A stretch of DNA of 9,418 nt from an uncultured Alphaproteobacteria bacterium (GTDB lineage: Bacteria; Pseudomonadota; Alphaproteobacteria; HIMB59): the NCBI GenBank assembly GCA_902632575.1, contig CACPCY010000021.1:1-9418 (forward strand). Reading direction: 5' to 3'. Position 1 is the first letter of the stretch. Each line of letters opens with the position of its first letter. The notes below the pieces were generated by a model. That model saw only the letters and a list, made by a program, of their open reading frames with translations. It was not told where the DNA came from and did not search any database. Made by a program: the position numbers and the translations under genes. Positions 1 through 7,047 of the stretch are shown piece by piece.

Positions 1-828
1 TTCCCTATTTCTGTTCAAGGTAAAAATTCTCATATTGAAATTATAGATTTTTTAGATCTTATTGAAAATCATGACTCAAAAGACTTTTTAAAGCCAGATT
101 TAATCATATTTGCTAGAGGTGGAGGCTCTTTGGAAGAGTTAATGCCTTTTAACGAACCCGATTTAATAAAAAGAGTTTTTAAATTAAAAATTCCTAATAT
201 TTCAGCTATCGGTCACGATACCGACTATACCTTGTTAGATTATGTCTCAGATTTGCGTGCACCAACACCTACTGCAGCAGCTGAAATTGCAGTTCCCGAT
301 AAAAATTATTTATTAAATCAAATTCAGGATTTACAAGTAAAACTAAATCGATCTATCGAACTAAAATATTTATCAATAGAACAACTATTATTGAGATTCA
401 AAAATTCTATAAATTATTTTTCAAATTCAATCAAGGATGTTGAGAGCAAATTAAGTAAAATAAACAGTGAGAATTTAAAGATAGTTAATGACTCCTTTTA
501 CGATAAATCAAATTTCTTTAATGATATATTGATTAGATTACAAGACAATAGCCCAAAACAAAAAATATTAGAAATACAAAGTAAGATTGGATACATAAAT
601 AAAAATAACAAAACTTTAATTTTAAATAAATTTAAGAATTTTTCTCAAAAAATATATTTACTTAATAAGATACTTAATACTTCTTCGATAGAAAAAAACT
701 TAAAAAAAGGGTATGCAATATTGAAACAAGAAAATCAAATTATTAAAAGTATACAAACTTTAAAAAAATTAAATAATTTTGATGTTACTTTGAAAGATGG
801 TGTAATGAATGTCAAAAAAAAATTATAA
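1..828 (+). CDS. xseA: Exonuclease VII large subunit, C-terminal part (partial, 5' end outside window)
   Basis: The reading frame is open from base 1, so this is a fragment: 275 codons remain of a family usually about 400-450 residues long. The missing part is the N-terminal OB-fold and the start of the catalytic domain. XseA pairs with small XseB subunits to form exonuclease VII, which degrades single-stranded DNA into short oligonucleotides in the cytoplasm. Visible family motifs are FPISVQG at residues 1-7 of the fragment, ARGGGSLEEL at 38-47, SAIGHDTDYTLLDYVSDLRA at about 68-87, and PTPTAAAE just after. A long Lys/Asn/Ile-rich helical stretch follows (about 105-225, the coiled-coil region), then the usual C-terminal KKGYAIL motif. 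A TTG at 130 is not the start, because the conserved motifs begin upstream of it. The stop TAA (826-828) lies inside the palindrome TTATAA shared with the convergent gene. Recognition is firm. Confidence 0.95.
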   Translation, partial: FPISVQGKNSHIEIIDFLDLIENHDSKDFLKPDLIIFARGGGSLEELMPFNEPDLIKRVFKLKIPNISAIGHDTDYTLLDYVSDLRAPTPTAAAEIAVPDKNYLLNQIQDLQVKLNRSIELKYLSIEQLLLRFKNSINYFSNSIKDVESKLSKINSENLKIVNDSFYDKSNFFNDILIRLQDNSPKQKILEIQSKIGYINKNNKTLILNKFKNFSQKIYLLNKILNTSSIEKNLKKGYAILKQENQIIKSIQTLKKLNNFDVTLKDGVMNVKKKL

Positions 829-841
829 TTTCCATCTTTTA
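791..841. repeat. Inverted repeat spanning the convergent xseA/lpxL stops
   Basis: AAAGATGG (793-800) and CCATCTTT (832-839) are perfect 8-base complements. A G-U and a T-A pair extend the stem to 10 pairs in RNA (791-800 with 832-841), around a 31-base loop. The loop ends in a 12-base palindrome AAATTATAATTT (820-831) centred on the shared stop codons. It could act in both directions as a transcript end or 3' stabiliser, but both arms are also coding sequence, so chance is possible. It does not look like a standard intrinsic terminator: the stem is short and no U-run follows directly. Confidence 0.35.
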
Positions 842-1686
842 TGTACCCATAACCATTGAGATGGAGAGTGTCTAATCCATTTTTCAAAATATTTTTTGTG
901 AATCATCTCAACTAGGCCTTTTACATCATAATTTTTATATTCTTCGTAGCGTAAAGGTTTTTCAAAAATTATTTGAAATTTGTTATTTTGATTTCTGATG
1001 GAGTATACTGGACAAATCATTGTTTTGTATTTAATTGCCAAATTAGCAAAACCATCTGTTGCAAGTACTTTCTTTCCAAAAAAATCTATTTCTAAACCAC
1101 TACTATCTCTTTGATCAATAAGAAGAGCTAAGTCTTCATTTTGTTTAAGGGCCTTAATCATGGATTTAGCACTCTCAGAGCCTTTTTTATAAAAAAAAGC
1201 ATTATTTTTCTCTCTATTTTTCTGAATGTAGTTATCGATCTTCTCATTATTTGCGTGTCTATAAACTGAATGTAATGTGAAACCATGACGCAAAATAAAA
1301 TTTCTTGTTAGTTCCCAATTCCCAATATGTGCTGATATAAAGATTTTAGGACCTTTGTGAGATTTTATCTCGTCTATGATATGAGTATTATCAAAATTTA
1401 TATTTTTCCAATCAAATTTATTTAAGTTAAAAAATTCAAAAAAAACTTTACCTGTCTCTTTTAAATTTTCCTTTGTTAATCTTGAGCTCTTTTCATCATT
1501 GAGGTTTAATACTTTCAAATTATTTTTTATGATTTGTTCATATTTTGTAAATTTTCCAAAAAAACCAACTAAAATTCCTCCAACATTTGAGGCAAAATTA
1601 AAACTAAATATACCTAATATATTTTTAAGTATAATAAAAAATATAAACTCAATATAATTTCTAAAAACTTTAAATATATTTTTCAA
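823..1686 (-). CDS. lpxL: Lipid A late (secondary) acyltransferase, LpxL/HtrB family
   Basis: This 287-residue protein belongs to the LpxL/LpxM family, inner-membrane enzymes that transfer a fatty acyl chain from acyl-ACP onto Kdo-lipid A. The N-terminus has the usual amphipathic/membrane helix (about residues 10-45). The HX4E catalytic motif is in SAHIGNWEL, with H120 and E125. A conserved block DQRDSSGLEIDFFGKK lies at about 191-206, and the protein ends in the family signature RHSPSQWLWVHKRW. The start is inferred to be TTG at 1686: an in-frame stop lies six codons upstream, no ATG occurs before about residue 176, and starting at TTG preserves the full N-terminal helix. It overlaps the end of lpxK by 17 bases, so translation may be coupled. 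It is the last gene of the minus-strand block. The exact acyl chain and position cannot be told from sequence; LpxL versus LpxM specificity is undecided. Confidence 0.88.
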   Translation of the reverse strand: MKNIFKVFRNYIEFIFFIILKNILGIFSFNFASNVGGILVGFFGKFTKYEQIIKNNLKVLNLNDEKSSRLTKENLKETGKVFFEFFNLNKFDWKNINFDNTHIIDEIKSHKGPKIFISAHIGNWELTRNFILRHGFTLHSVYRHANNEKIDNYIQKNREKNNAFFYKKGSESAKSMIKALKQNEDLALLIDQRDSSGLEIDFFGKKVLATDGFANLAIKYKTMICPVYSIRNQNNKFQIIFEKPLRYEEYKNYDVKGLVEMIHKKYFEKWIRHSPSQWLWVHKRWKL

Positions 1687-2635
1687 TTTCCGTAATAAAT
1701 CCTAGATTGTTATCAGATACTATTTCTCCATGTATTATTCCAACAGAGCTTTTAAATTCATTAGGTATCCTTACATGATCTTTCTCTGTTGTTATTAAAA
1801 AAGCATCATTTTTATTTGCTTGATCAAGTAATAAAAATATATCATCGACAGTATATTGATGATGATCAGGAAACTCTTTTGTTAATACTAAATTTAAATT
1901 TTCAGATTTTAATTGGTCAAAAAATTTTTTATTAAAACCCAGACCCGCAAAAGCAATTAATTTTTTTTCTTTAAATTCTGGGTTGATTTCTATTTTATAT
2001 TTCAAAATATGCTTAAAGTGACTATCATTTAAATCATTACATTCTTCTGTATTAATTAAAAAAAATATTTGTGATTTTCTAATTGCATTTTTTACTGACT
2101 CTCTTAGTGGTCCAGAGGGAACTAAAAGCCTATTACCAAATGATTGGATAGAGTCATAAACATAAATCGATATATTTTTATAAACATTGTAAGATTGAAG
2201 TGCATCGTCTAGTACAAGTATATTTGCACCATCTTCCTTTGCTGAAATCATTGCGTGAAATTTATTTTTACTAACCCATGTTGTAAAATAATTTGACATC
2301 ATTAAAGCCTCATCTCCTACAAAATTAAAGTCCATATGAGGTTTTACTTTTATAACTTCATTTAATGTAGTAGACCCACCATAACCTCTTGAGATAATAT
2401 GAGGTATATATCCCATCTTCTTTAATTCTCTACAGATGTACAAGACTGAGGGTGTTTTGCCTGAACCACCAATTATAGCACTTCCAACTGCTATCACTGG
2501 TAAGTCAATTTTTTGAACTTTTGATAGTTTTCTTTTGATTAAATTTCCCACAGACCAAATTATTGATAAAGGAGAAAGAAGAAGTGCGTTTAAAGAAATT
2601 GTTTTTTGGTACCAAAATTTTGGAGCTTTTAACAT
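1670..2635 (-). CDS. lpxK: Tetraacyldisaccharide 4'-kinase (lipid A 4'-kinase)
   Basis: LpxK uses ATP to phosphorylate the 4' position of the tetraacyl disaccharide, giving lipid IVA on the cytoplasmic face of the inner membrane. The 321-residue length is normal. The family N-terminus APKFWYQ and a hydrophobic helix (about 15-32) precede a P-loop GSAIIGGSGKTP at residues 51-62. SRGYGGS (82-88), VGDEAL (106-111, with D108), GNRLLVPSGPLRES (167-180), FPDHHQYT (255-262) and TTEKD (282-286) are all family landmarks. One oddity is the Walker-B-like motif, usually DDGFQH: here it reads DDALQS (143-148), keeping both aspartates but changing the glycine and the last histidine. The ATG at 2635 overlaps the end of waaA by 7 bases (ATGTTAA), and the 3' end overlaps the lpxL-like gene. 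The assignment is secure despite the motif change. Confidence 0.95.
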   Translation of the reverse strand: MLKAPKFWYQKTISLNALLLSPLSIIWSVGNLIKRKLSKVQKIDLPVIAVGSAIIGGSGKTPSVLYICRELKKMGYIPHIISRGYGGSTTLNEVIKVKPHMDFNFVGDEALMMSNYFTTWVSKNKFHAMISAKEDGANILVLDDALQSYNVYKNISIYVYDSIQSFGNRLLVPSGPLRESVKNAIRKSQIFFLINTEECNDLNDSHFKHILKYKIEINPEFKEKKLIAFAGLGFNKKFFDQLKSENLNLVLTKEFPDHHQYTVDDIFLLLDQANKNDAFLITTEKDHVRIPNEFKSSVGIIHGEIVSDNNLGFITEIEKYI

Positions 2636-3789
2636 TTATTAATCATCTCAGTAATATTTTTTAAACTATTTTTGTTATTATTAATAAAATTTTCAATTAC
2701 CTTAACATGATGAAATTCTTCTTCCATTTGTCTGTTAATTTCATTACTTATATCTTCTAAATTATCACTATTCATTGTTTTGCAAAGATTAAGTTTTTCG
2801 AGATCAAGATAAATTTCCTCAAAATTTTTATTAAAATCTCCTGAAAGCACAAAGCAACCTCTTGAAATAGGTTCTAAAGGATTCTGTCCGCCATGTTTAA
2901 TTAAAGAACCACCCATAAATACTATTTTTGAGCGATCAAAAATTGACATAATATCCCCAAATTTATTATGCACTGTGATTTTTTCTAAATTTTCAGAAAT
3001 AATTTTTTCACTTAAATTATCAGAGAATTGAATATGACGCGGTATGATAATTATTTCAAATATCTCACTTACATTTAATTTTTTTATTATATGTATAACT
3101 TTATCATATTCATTTAAGTGAATACTTGCAAAACAAACGATCTTTTTTTTTGAATTTGGTATATTTGGATTAATATTAAATTTCAAGTTCCCAAAAAAAT
3201 AAACTTTTTTACCAAATAAATTATTTATATTCGCTTGATCCTTTTTACTTTGTGCAAAAATTAAATCGTATTGTTCTCCAATTATTTTACTTAAATTTGA
3301 ATATTTTGACCATCTGACATAACTTTTATCCGATACTCTTCCATTAACTAAAATATTTTTTAAATTTTTCTTTTTTGAAATCATTAGCCAATTAGGCCAA
3401 ATTTCTGAGTCAATCCATAAAATTTTTTTAAAATTTGTTTTTGATAAGAAAATATTTACATTCCAAAAAAAATCTAAAGGAAGAAATATACTAATAAGGT
3501 TGGGGTATAATTTTTTTGACAATTCAAAAGATGACAATGTAGAACATGATAAAACAATTTTTTTATTATTAAGCGTATCCACTAAGAATTTAATAGAATT
3601 CAATTCGCCTATGCTGGCAAAATGAATTAAAAAATCACTTTGTCTGATTTGCGTGTAATTTTGGTTCGCGAATATTTTTTGTTTATATGAAAAAAAGTTT
3701 TCTTTTCTATTGAATATTCTAATTAAACCAATGAATAAAATCACTGGAAAAAGCACAAGTTGTAATAATCTATAGCTAAAAATGAGCAT
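2629..3789 (-). CDS. waaA: 3-deoxy-D-manno-octulosonic acid (Kdo) transferase
   Basis: WaaA (KdtA) transfers Kdo from CMP-Kdo to lipid IVA, the step after LpxK. The product is 386 residues from ATG at 3789, slightly short for a family near 420. An N-terminal membrane anchor (about residues 5-26) leads into a GT-B glycosyltransferase. HFASIGELN carries the presumed catalytic glutamate E62. Other landmarks are WIDSEIWPNWL (about 125-135), LVNGRVSDKS (about 147-156), AQSKKDQ, FGNLKFN, PRHIQ (about 250-254) and the C-terminal FMGGSLIKHGGQNPLEP (about 291-307). A segment usually read as ASTHxGEE is ASIHLNEYD here. A TTG directly precedes the ATG and is less likely as start. No clear Shine-Dalgarno is visible; the start overlaps the end of the DUF374 gene by 14 bases, so translational coupling is likely. 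Whether it adds one or two Kdo residues cannot be read from sequence. Confidence 0.94.
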   Translation of the reverse strand: MLIFSYRLLQLVLFPVILFIGLIRIFNRKENFFSYKQKIFANQNYTQIRQSDFLIHFASIGELNSIKFLVDTLNNKKIVLSCSTLSSFELSKKLYPNLISIFLPLDFFWNVNIFLSKTNFKKILWIDSEIWPNWLMISKKKNLKNILVNGRVSDKSYVRWSKYSNLSKIIGEQYDLIFAQSKKDQANINNLFGKKVYFFGNLKFNINPNIPNSKKKIVCFASIHLNEYDKVIHIIKKLNVSEIFEIIIIPRHIQFSDNLSEKIISENLEKITVHNKFGDIMSIFDRSKIVFMGGSLIKHGGQNPLEPISRGCFVLSGDFNKNFEEIYLDLEKLNLCKTMNSDNLEDISNEINRQMEEEFHHVKVIENFINNNKNSLKNITEMINKC

Positions 3790-4426
3790 CAATTATTTTT
3801 AAATTTTTATTCAAATTGTCTATTATGTATTTATTAAATGAATTTTCGTCGAACTGACTTGGGTTTATTATTTCTTTACCCCAAAAAAAAATACCTTTAC
3901 TGAAAGGTAATGGTATTTTTAATTTGTCCCAATTATTAAGACGAAAAAAACGATTGGTTTTAAAGGTTAGTAAAGCGATCTTTAAGTCAAACTTTTTGGC
4001 TAATTTGTAAATATTAGTGTTAATTTCATAAGGAGGTCCATGAGGTGCATCTGGTGTGATATAAATGCACTCTCCTTTTTCTACGGCTAAAGTGATTTCT
4101 TTTATTAGGACGGTCGGTTTATCTTTTTCGCGTAAAAGAGGATCTAAACCAAATTTTCTTTGAACTAAAGTGCTTATTTGACCATCTCTATGAGATGTTG
4201 CAACGGGTCTTAATTTTGGTTTAAATTTCCAACTAAATGTAGAACCCATAAGTTGATTATGCCAAATAAGTACAATGATTGATTTATTATCTCGTAATTG
4301 TTTTTCTATGACTTCTTCGTTTACACCTGACCAATTACTTGTTTTTTTTATAAGTGATAATGACAGATAAATTAAATTTACAAAAAAAATCTTAAAGAAT
4401 TTATTCTTAGATAATTTTTTAAGCAT
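3776..4426 (-). CDS. DUF374 lysophospholipid-acyltransferase-like protein
   Basis: This 216-residue protein belongs to the DUF374 family (LPLAT-like superfamily), commonly found beside msbA and waaA in alphaproteobacteria. Its substrate is not established; the LPS setting suggests acyl transfer to, or handling of, a lipid A or phospholipid intermediate. A single N-terminal hydrophobic helix (about 10-26) suggests membrane anchoring. Family motifs are LIWHNQL (about 53-59), ATSHRDGQISTLV (about 76-88), ITPDAPHGPP (about 123-132) and WDKLKIPLPFSKG (166-178). The classical acyltransferase HX4D spacing is not present after the WH histidine, so its chemistry should not be assumed. The usual RGS-like motif after the fourth block is replaced by LREKDK. 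The ATG at 4426 overlaps the end of msbA by 8 bases (ATGCTTAA) with only an A-rich stretch upstream, consistent with coupling. The TAG stop lies inside waaA. Confidence 0.85.
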   Translation of the reverse strand: MLKKLSKNKFFKIFFVNLIYLSLSLIKKTSNWSGVNEEVIEKQLRDNKSIIVLIWHNQLMGSTFSWKFKPKLRPVATSHRDGQISTLVQRKFGLDPLLREKDKPTVLIKEITLAVEKGECIYITPDAPHGPPYEINTNIYKLAKKFDLKIALLTFKTNRFFRLNNWDKLKIPLPFSKGIFFWGKEIINPSQFDENSFNKYIIDNLNKNLKIIDAHF

Positions 4427-6146
4427 TTTTTTTAATTTGTCTTTGATAAAGATTATAATAATGTTTTTTCTTTGCCATTAAGGTTTTATGAGTTCCCTTC
4501 TCAACAACCTCACCATTTTCTAAATAGTAAATTTCATCAAAATTTTTAATTGTACTTAATCTATGTGCAACTACGATCATTGTAATTTTAGGTAAATGAT
4601 ACAAATTATTGAATAGCTTAGACTCTGTTTTAAGATCTAAATTTGAAGTAGGTTCATCTAATAATACAACAGGGCTTTTTTGAGCAAGAGCTCTCGCTAT
4701 TGAAATTCTTTGCCTTTGCCCCCCAGACAATTTAATTCCATTTTCTCCAATTTTAGTATCTAATTTTAAAGGTAGTTTATTTGCAAAATCATTTACACAA
4801 GCAATATTAGCAAAATGATTTATATTTGATTTATTGTGACTAGAGTTATATTTTATATTTTCTGAAATAGTACCATCAAACAAAACTGTATCTTGGCTAA
4901 CTAGGCTAAATATATTTCTAAGACTATTTAATTTTAATTTTTTTATATCAATTTGATTTATTGTTATGTCACCTTTTGTGATATCAAATAATCTCAAAAA
5001 TAAAGCCATAAGTGTTGATTTACCTCCTCCAGAGGGTCCCACAAATGCAACTTTTTTCCCTGCTTTGAGGTTAAAATTAACTCGGTTAATTATATTTTTA
5101 TTTGTATTTTCGTATTTAAAAAAAACCTCTTTAAAACTCAAAGTCTTGAAATTTTTTATTATCTTAGATCCTCCAATTGTTTCGTTTTTAAAATCTATAA
5201 ATTCAAATATTCTGGATGCAGCACCAAGACCGCTTTGAAGTAAAACATTCACATTTATTAGGTTTTTAAGTGGTGCATAAGCTAACATGAGACTTACTAA
5301 AAAACTCATTAATTGCCCAGCTGTCATATTCTCGTTAATTACAAAAATACCCCCACCAAATATTGCTAAACCAGCTGCCATTGAACCCAATGTTTCAGTA
5401 AAAGGTCTGGATCTAGCAGTAATTTTTTCCTGTTTAAAATTCAATTCTCTAGCTTGCTCAATTTGTTTATTAACTCTTTTGATTTCAAAATTTTCTGCAT
5501 TGAAAGATTTTACATTTTTGATTCCTCTAAAGACCTCTTCTAAATTTGAAGCTAAAGTTCCAACTTGTTCTTGTAAGTTTTTTGTGACTCTTCTAATTTT
5601 TTTACCTAAAACTCTTATTGGAACAATGGCCAATGGAAAAATCACTATAGAAATGCAAGCTAATTTCCAATTTTGATAAAACATATTTCCTATTAAAATA
5701 GTTAAAGTTAAAGAGTCTTTTATTAATGCGGTATATGTGTTAGCCATTGCCCCACTTAAGTAATAAGTATCTGTAGTAATTCTCGTAATTAATGATCCTA
5801 TTTTATATTTAATAAAAAACCCATAATGCACATTTATTATATTTTTAAAAACATCACGTCTGAGTTTTTCAATAATTCTATGACTCATAAATTGTAAAGA
5901 GGTAATTTGGATATAAGTTACAAACCCTTTTATTACCCCAGTAATTAAAATAGCAATGGGTATAAAATATAAATAAAACCTATCAGCATTAATCAAAACA
6001 TTGTCAAGAGCTGGTTTAACTAACCATGCATGAAATCCTGTGCATAGAGCTGCAATAATCATACATAAAATAGCAACAAACATTCTTAATTTAAAATTAA
6101 GAAATAATTTAGAAATTCTTATAAAATGTTCTTTAGACTCAGACAT
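4419..6146 (-). CDS. msbA: MsbA-type lipid A export ABC transporter (fused permease/ATPase)
   Basis: This half-transporter acts as a homodimer and flips lipid A-core across the inner membrane using ATP. From ATG at 6146 it is 575 residues. The N-terminal permease domain has about six membrane segments (roughly 22-43, 57-85, 142-158, 162-182, 256-272, 276-298). The ATPase domain has Walker A GPSGGGKST (370-378), Q-loop SQDTVLF (Q418), signature LSGGQRQR (473-480), Walker B VVLLDEPTSNLD (493-504) and switch histidine H528 in VAHRLS. The ATG was preferred over a TTG five codons upstream because GGAAG lies 8 bases before it, and the ATG overlaps the ubiA stop by 8 bases (ATGTCTGA). Related exporters of other lipids or drugs share this architecture; the surrounding DUF374-waaA-lpxK genes make lipid A export the best call. 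Confidence 0.92.
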   Translation of the reverse strand: MSESKEHFIRISKLFLNFKLRMFVAILCMIIAALCTGFHAWLVKPALDNVLINADRFYLYFIPIAILITGVIKGFVTYIQITSLQFMSHRIIEKLRRDVFKNIINVHYGFFIKYKIGSLITRITTDTYYLSGAMANTYTALIKDSLTLTILIGNMFYQNWKLACISIVIFPLAIVPIRVLGKKIRRVTKNLQEQVGTLASNLEEVFRGIKNVKSFNAENFEIKRVNKQIEQARELNFKQEKITARSRPFTETLGSMAAGLAIFGGGIFVINENMTAGQLMSFLVSLMLAYAPLKNLINVNVLLQSGLGAASRIFEFIDFKNETIGGSKIIKNFKTLSFKEVFFKYENTNKNIINRVNFNLKAGKKVAFVGPSGGGKSTLMALFLRLFDITKGDITINQIDIKKLKLNSLRNIFSLVSQDTVLFDGTISENIKYNSSHNKSNINHFANIACVNDFANKLPLKLDTKIGENGIKLSGGQRQRISIARALAQKSPVVLLDEPTSNLDLKTESKLFNNLYHLPKITMIVVAHRLSTIKNFDEIYYLENGEVVEKGTHKTLMAKKKHYYNLYQRQIKKNA

Positions 6147-7047
6147 TAAGGTGACTTCCAATTATTATACTAAAAAGTATGCAGATACCGTAATAGTTAT
6201 TGCGACTAAAGTATGAGCCTGCCTTTTCAGGTAAATTTTTCCATATAAAATTGAGATCTATAATGTTTATCAAGAAAATCGTTGTTAATAATACATAGTA
6301 TAAAAAACTGAAATTCAAGCCGCTTCCAAAAACTGCTAATAAAAAGTATTTAAAAAAAATCATTAAATTTAAAATGATCATTCTACCGGCTCCAAAAAAT
6401 AATGTGCTAGAATATAATTTTAATTCTTTGTCTTCTTTTTCATCCTGAGTAGCATAAATAGTATCATAAGTAAGTGTCCAAAAAATTAGTGACACATATA
6501 AAATGAGAACAGATAAAAAGGGTACGTTTGAGCCCATTGCCACCCAGCCAATAAAACAGCCCCAATTATAAGTCAAAGCTAAAATTAATTGGGGTAAGAA
6601 AAAAAATCTTTTTGCTAAAGGGTATAAAATTATCAAAGGAGTGATAACAAGCCCTAATACAATAGCTTCATAATTTAATTGTAATAAAATTATCAAACCT
6701 ATTATTAAAAGAAAAAATAATAGTATCAGTGAATTCTTTGAACTTATTCGTGATGAGGCTAAAGCTCTATTTTGTGTTCTACTAACTTTTCTATCAATGT
6801 CTTTATCAATAAAATCATTTACTATGCATCCAGCAGATCTCATAACCAATGAACCTAAAAAAAAAATTATAAACAAAATTAAAATGTTATTAGACGAACT
6901 ATTTGTTGAGGATGCTAAAATGAAACTAATTGGGTAAAAAAGTAGAAGAAAACCAATAGGTTTATCTAATCTAACTAAAAGAATGTATGGGTGTGTGAAA
7001 GGTGGAAATAATTTAAAAATTAAATTATTCTTATAATTGTTATTCAT
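6139..7047 (-). CDS. ubiA: 4-hydroxybenzoate polyprenyltransferase (ubiquinone biosynthesis)
   Basis: UbiA attaches the polyprenyl tail to 4-hydroxybenzoate, committing it to ubiquinone synthesis in the inner membrane. The 302-residue polytopic protein has the family N-terminus RLDKPIGFLLLFYP (26-39). Its first aspartate-rich motif is NDFIDKDIDRKVSRTQNRAL (77-96) and its second is YDTIYATQDEKED (194-206) followed by SSTLFFG. Multiple hydrophobic segments fill the rest. The start is ATG at 7047; no other ATG precedes the first motif, and an in-family N-terminus follows at once. Its start codon interlocks with that of the divergent rsmE. No Shine-Dalgarno is visible. It is first in the minus-strand block and overlaps msbA, so it probably leads the LPS transcript. 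Other UbiA-family enzymes (heme O or chlorophyll synthases) are less likely because both motifs match the quinone type. Confidence 0.94.
   Translation of the reverse strand: MNNNYKNNLIFKLFPPFTHPYILLVRLDKPIGFLLLFYPISFILASSTNSSSNNILILFIIFFLGSLVMRSAGCIVNDFIDKDIDRKVSRTQNRALASSRISSKNSLILLFFLLIIGLIILLQLNYEAIVLGLVITPLIILYPLAKRFFFLPQLILALTYNWGCFIGWVAMGSNVPFLSVLILYVSLIFWTLTYDTIYATQDEKEDKELKLYSSTLFFGAGRMIILNLMIFFKYFLLAVFGSGLNFSFLYYVLLTTIFLINIIDLNFIWKNLPEKAGSYFSRNNYYGICILFSIIIGSHLNV
6155..6159 (-). promoter_or_regulatory. Probable Shine-Dalgarno site for msbA
   Basis: Read on the minus strand, GGAAG lies 8 bases before the ATG at 6146, within the last codons of ubiA. It supports the ATG over the TTG at 6161 as the msbA start, since a start at the TTG would put this site inside the gene. 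Confidence 0.6.
7032..7037 (+). promoter_or_regulatory. Candidate -10 box for rsmE (leaderless mRNA)
   Basis: A perfect TATAAT ends 8 bases before the rsmE ATG, inside the ubiA coding region. Transcription would be expected to begin at or within a few bases of the ATG, giving a leaderless or near-leaderless mRNA, which agrees with the lack of a Shine-Dalgarno. No good -35 hexamer is seen at the normal spacing. In DNA this AT-rich a chance TATAAT is not rare, so position is the main support. Confidence 0.5.

Noticed and set aside
130..132. TTG at 130 as the xseA start
   Set aside because: The conserved motifs PISVQG and ARGGG lie upstream in the same open frame, so the gene begins before the window.
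3790..3792. TTG at 3792 as the waaA start
   Set aside because: An ATG follows directly at 3789 and is the simpler start; the difference is one residue.
4966..5676. Two plus-strand open frames (4966-5238 and 5287-5676) opposite msbA
   Set aside because: They are antisense to strongly conserved ABC transporter sequence, show no recognisable domain and have no ribosome binding site; they are shadow frames.
6159..6161. TTG at 6161 as the msbA start
   Set aside because: The ATG at 6146 has a GGAAG at good spacing and the family N-terminus; the TTG would place that site inside the gene.
7037..7039. TTG at 7037 as the rsmE start
   Set aside because: It overlaps the last base of the TATAAT box, and the ATG at 7046 matches the usual MxR start of RsmE.
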